Below are positions 61,449 to 64,000 of a stretch of DNA of 64,000 nt, in pieces. Where the stretch lies: the NCBI GenBank assembly GCA_900550545.1, contig URSS01000010.1, positions 4,819-68,818 on the forward strand, read 5' to 3'. The stretch is from an uncultured Lachnobacterium sp. (GTDB lineage: Bacteria; Bacillota; Clostridia; Lachnospirales; Lachnospiraceae). The position numbers and the translations under genes are program-made. How positions within the stretch are numbered: position 1 is the first letter of the stretch; every line of letters begins with the position of its first letter. The notes below the pieces were generated by a model. The model worked only from the letters and a program-made list of their open reading frames with translations. It ran no database searches and was not told the origin of the DNA.

Positions 61449-62822
61449 ATGAGTAAAGAAATACCTTACAAGATTTATCTCGAAGAAAACGAGATGCCAA
61501 AGCAGTGGTACAATGTCCGCGCAGATATGAAGAATAAGCCGGCACCAATTTTAAATCCGGCTACCATGAAACCAGTTACCGTGGAGGAGCTTGCGCCGAT
61601 TTTTTGTACCGAACTTGCCAAGCAGGAACTGGACGAGACAACACCTTATTTTGATATTCCACAGGAAATCCGGGATTTTTACAGAATGTATCGTCCGTCA
61701 CCATTGGTACGTGCGTATTGCCTTGAAAAAAAGCTTGGCACACCGGCACATATCTACTACAAATTTGAGGGAAACAACACATCCGGAAGTCATAAATTAA
61801 ACTCTGCCATCGCACAGGCATATTATGCAAAAAAGCAGGGATTAAAAGGTGTGACAACAGAGACCGGTGCCGGACAGTGGGGTACAGCACTTTCTATGGC
61901 ATGCTCCTATTTTGATCTGGACTGCCAGGTATATATGGTCAAAGTATCTTATGAGCAGAAGCCATTCCGTCGCGAAGTAATGCGTACATACGGTGCAAAA
62001 GTGACACCATCCCCATCGATGAACACGGAAGTAGGAAGAAAGATCAACGCAGAATTTCCGGGAACGACCGGAAGCCTTGGCTGTGCCATTTCTGAGGCAG
62101 TAGAGGCAGCTACCACACAGGAAGGTTACCGCTATGTACTCGGTTCCGTATTGTCTCAGGTGCTGATCCACCAGACTGTGATCGGATTGGAGACAAAAGC
62201 AGCGCTTGATAAATACGGCATCAAAGCGGACACCATCATCGGATGTGCAGGCGGCGGTTCGAACCTCGGAGGATTGATTTCTCCGTTCGCAGGAGAAATG
62301 CTCCGTGGAGAAGCTGATTATGAGATCATCGCAGTTGAGCCGGCATCCTGCCCGAGTCTGACCAGAGGTCGCTATGCATACGACTTCTGCGATACCGGAA
62401 AGATCTGCCCGCTTGCAAAGATGTATACCTTAGGAAGCGGATTTATTCCATCCGCAAACCATGCCGGAGGACTTCGCTATCACGGCATGAGTTCTATCGT
62501 ATCCCAGTTGTATGATGACGGTTATGTAAAAGCAAGAAGCGTGGAGCAGACCGAAGTTTTCAAGGCAGCAGAGACATTTGCAAGAGTCGAAGGAATCCTT
62601 CCTGCACCAGAGAGCAGCCATGCAATCAAAGTGGCAATCGACGAGGCACTCAAATGCAAGGAGACCGGCGAAGAGAAGAACATCGTATTCGGTCTGACCG
62701 GTACCGGATATTTCGATATGGTTGCATATCAGAAGTATAACGACGGCGAGATGTCCGATTACATTCCAACCGATGAAGAGCTGGAGAAGAGCTTTGCAAC
62801 ATTGCCGAAGGTGGATCTGTAA
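61449..62822 (+). CDS. trpB: TrpB2-type tryptophan synthase beta-chain-like protein
   Basis: 457-aa PLP enzyme, longer than classical TrpB (~400 aa) and with the N-terminal extension typical of TrpB2. PLP lysine Lys116 in GSHKLNSA; phosphate-binding GCAGGGSNLGG; C-terminal YHGMSSIVSQLYDDGYV. It stands alone with no trpA or other trp gene, as TrpB2 genes often do; it may make tryptophan from free indole. The gene is flanked by the two repeat copies. The leader at 61300-61448 has a small hairpin CCAAGT / ACTTGG (61396-61417). Confidence 0.93.
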   Translation: MSKEIPYKIYLEENEMPKQWYNVRADMKNKPAPILNPATMKPVTVEELAPIFCTELAKQELDETTPYFDIPQEIRDFYRMYRPSPLVRAYCLEKKLGTPAHIYYKFEGNNTSGSHKLNSAIAQAYYAKKQGLKGVTTETGAGQWGTALSMACSYFDLDCQVYMVKVSYEQKPFRREVMRTYGAKVTPSPSMNTEVGRKINAEFPGTTGSLGCAISEAVEAATTQEGYRYVLGSVLSQVLIHQTVIGLETKAALDKYGIKADTIIGCAGGGSNLGGLISPFAGEMLRGEADYEIIAVEPASCPSLTRGRYAYDFCDTGKICPLAKMYTLGSGFIPSANHAGGLRYHGMSSIVSQLYDDGYVKARSVEQTEVFKAAETFARVEGILPAPESSHAIKVAIDEALKCKETGEEKNIVFGLTGTGYFDMVAYQKYNDGEMSDYIPTDEELEKSFATLPKVDL

Positions 62823-62856
62823 TTGTATTTTAATCGCAATTTTGAATGCAATAACC

Positions 62857-62904
62857 AATGTAGTGGTAAATGTAGTAGTAAATGTAGTAGTAAATGTAAT
62901 AGAG
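62857..62904 (+). repeat. 12-bp tandem repeat after trpB
   Basis: Four units of AATGTAGTAGTA, the first with one change and the last degenerate. Non-coding. Confidence 0.85.
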
Positions 62905-62913
62905 ATTGATCAG

Positions 62914-62960
62914 CCAGGGCGCTTGCATCGAATACGATGTAAGTGCCCTGGTCTATTTTT
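62914..62960 (+). terminator. Terminator of trpB
   Basis: 17-bp stem with one wobble and one mismatch, 62914-62930 with 62935-62951, loop AATA, then a tail with TATTTTT. Confidence 0.85.
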
Positions 62961-62984
62961 GCAAGGATAGTGGGGGCAGCAGTG

Positions 62985-63215
62985 CGGGGGCACATAGAAA
63001 AAAATCTCCCTCTGGGACCCCGTTCTCGCCTCCGAAAGCTTATCAATATTTCTTTCGGGGGTATATGTGGAAAAATTGCAAGCTAATACCCCGCTTTCCG
63101 TAAAATGCGGGGTATTTTGAAATGATTTTTTTGGATAGACCCCAAACGGGATATTTTTAAGGGGCTTTTGTACGGAAATGGGGTACCGGAGGAAGATTTT
63201 TGCGTATATACCCCG
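62985..63215. repeat. Palindromic ~230-bp repeat element, copy 2
   Basis: Same organisation as copy 1: starts GGGGGCACATAGAAAAAAAT, ends TTTTTGCGTATATACCCC, with TACCCCGC / GCGGGGTA in the middle at about 63087-63113. The two copies are diverged but aligned end to end, with few length changes. The 3' gap to 63384 contains only a possible TATAAT at 63315-63320. Confidence 0.8.
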
Positions 63216-63384
63216 GGAAGCATTTATTTTGGAAAAGGATTCATGTGTGGGCGGAAATTTGTGAAAATGTCTATCAAAATAATGTGTGTTGTAGAAATAA
63301 ATGGAAAAGGGGCGTATAATAAACACATGATAAGCAAATTGCGATAAGTAATAGGAAAGTAAAAGAATTTCAAGGTGAAAATTA

Positions 63385-63777
63385 TTGACAAAAGAAGAAT
63401 GGTACAGACAACTGTTTCAGAAACTTGGAAATTCCAAGTTTCGAAGCAGTTTTCATCTGAAACAGAAAGACATCGATTATATTAATGAAAAAGGAATGGA
63501 TACGATCCGGCAGCATGCCAGAGATTTTATTGCAAAACGCGAAGCACCGGCAGTTATCCCGAATGATGGAAAACAGACACCAATGAAGGGACATCCTGTA
63601 TTTATTGCACAGCATGCAACTGCGACATGTTGCAGAGAATGCATACGGAAATGGCATAAAATGCAGCCGGGAAGGGAATTGAGTCAGGTGCAGCAGGACT
63701 ATCTGGTGGATGTAATCATGACATGGATTCAGCAGGAAATCGCTGATAGTAATCGACAACCGAAGCCCGAGAAGTAA
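63385..63777 (+). CDS. DUF4186 protein
   Basis: 130 aa from TTG 63385, behind AAGGTG seven bases upstream. Family blocks FRSSFHLKQKDIDYINEKGMDTIRQHARDFI, NDGKQTPMKGHPVFIAQHATATCCRECIRKWH and YLVDVIMTWIQ. The two cysteines and several histidines (GHPVFIAQHATATCC) could bind a metal or a cofactor; the function of the family is unknown. Confidence 0.88.
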   Translation: MTKEEWYRQLFQKLGNSKFRSSFHLKQKDIDYINEKGMDTIRQHARDFIAKREAPAVIPNDGKQTPMKGHPVFIAQHATATCCRECIRKWHKMQPGRELSQVQQDYLVDVIMTWIQQEIADSNRQPKPEK

Positions 63778-64000
63778 ATAATCACTTAAAAATATCTCGA
63801 CATAATGCATCATAAATGCTATAATGCGTACAAGGCGTTTATTCATATAGCCTTACCATATCCCCAAGAAATTTCATATGTTCGGGCATATCGCCCGCAT
63901 TACCAATCAGTTTTAAAATTTAATAATGTACAAACTATTTTTAGCTCACAAAAGACTGTTAAATCAGCTCTTTTTGCTATATACTTAAGGAAAGGTAACA
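63778..64000. other. Non-coding end of the window
   Basis: 223 bp without a gene of convincing length or ribosome site. It is AT-rich, with a small GGGCATATCGCCC hairpin at about 63883-63895. AAGGAAAGG near 63989 could be the ribosome site of a gene starting beyond the window. Confidence 0.5.

Noticed and set aside
62857..62904. Tandem 12-bp repeats as a CRISPR array
   Set aside because: Units are short and contiguous with no spacers. No CRISPR array or cas gene is visible in the window.
62910..63326. 138-aa minus-strand frame over repeat copy 2
   Set aside because: The same frame in copy 1 is interrupted and diverged; the segment is a palindromic repeat.

Overview
This window reads as chromosome of a Gram-positive, endospore-forming anaerobe of the class Clostridia, most likely a gut Lachnospiraceae. 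The reasons are the sporulation genes present (spoIIGA, sigE, sigG, the full spoIIIAA-AH operon, spoIIM), strong AGGAGG ribosome sites, T-box and preQ1 RNA regulation, a flavodiiron O2/NO reductase, and protein sequences of clostridial type. I cannot name genus or species from the sequence alone. Most of it is core chromosome. The accessory parts are a toxin-antitoxin pair, a TetR-controlled lipid/peptide-type cluster, SOS polymerase genes and several non-coding repeats.

Layout. 1-8.4 kb is a division and wall cluster: two tandem class B penicillin-binding proteins (the first cut by the window edge), murD, ftsW/spoVE, ftsQ and ftsZ; mraY and murG are missing from their usual places. 8.4-12.6 kb holds the sporulation pair spoIIGA-sigE behind a Spo0A-type promoter, a beta-CASP metallo-beta-lactamase nuclease, and sigG on the opposite strand. 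12.6-13.6 kb has an unannotated 46-aa gene and a preQ1-riboswitch-controlled queT. 13.6-25.1 kb is one seven-gene operon: envelope protein, ABC-2 ATPase and permease, Asn/Gly-rich protein, MoxR ATPase, DUF58 protein, and a 1479-aa membrane protein with three von Willebrand A domains. 25.1-33.1 kb has an ABC-class ATPase, T-box-controlled proS, a flavodiiron protein on the minus strand, a degenerate sigma-factor-like gene, and argS.

33.1-37.8 kb is the spoIIIA operon, which builds the mother-cell half of the feeding channel. 37.9-44.7 kb has prfC, thioredoxin, LexA-boxed recA with recX, RNase Y, a Nudix hydrolase and spoIIM. 44.7-45.3 kb is a large imperfect inverted repeat. 45.3-52.9 kb has aroF (minus), aroD, tRNA-Arg(CCG), an SH3-domain membrane protein, an rRNA pseudouridine synthase, ligA and metA. 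52.9-53.6 kb is a yefM-yoeB toxin-antitoxin pair with two palindromic operators. 53.6-59.0 kb is a TetR gene and a divergent cluster: SCP2 protein, alpha/beta hydrolase, stand-alone condensation domain, carrier protein and adenylate-forming ligase. 59.0-61.0 kb is a LexA-boxed Y-family polymerase with a small partner. 61.0-63.8 kb has a TrpB2-type gene flanked by two direct copies of a ~230-bp palindromic repeat, then a DUF4186 gene.

The best candidates for undescribed biology are (1) the sigma-like protein at 30400-31209, which keeps the RNA polymerase core-binding part but lacks promoter-recognition regions 2.4 and 4; (2) the minimal condensation/carrier/ligase cluster at 54460-58990; (3) the triple-VWA operon; and (4) the repeat families at 44764-45246 and at 60996-61225/62985-63215. 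All calls come from reading the sequence; no search was run.
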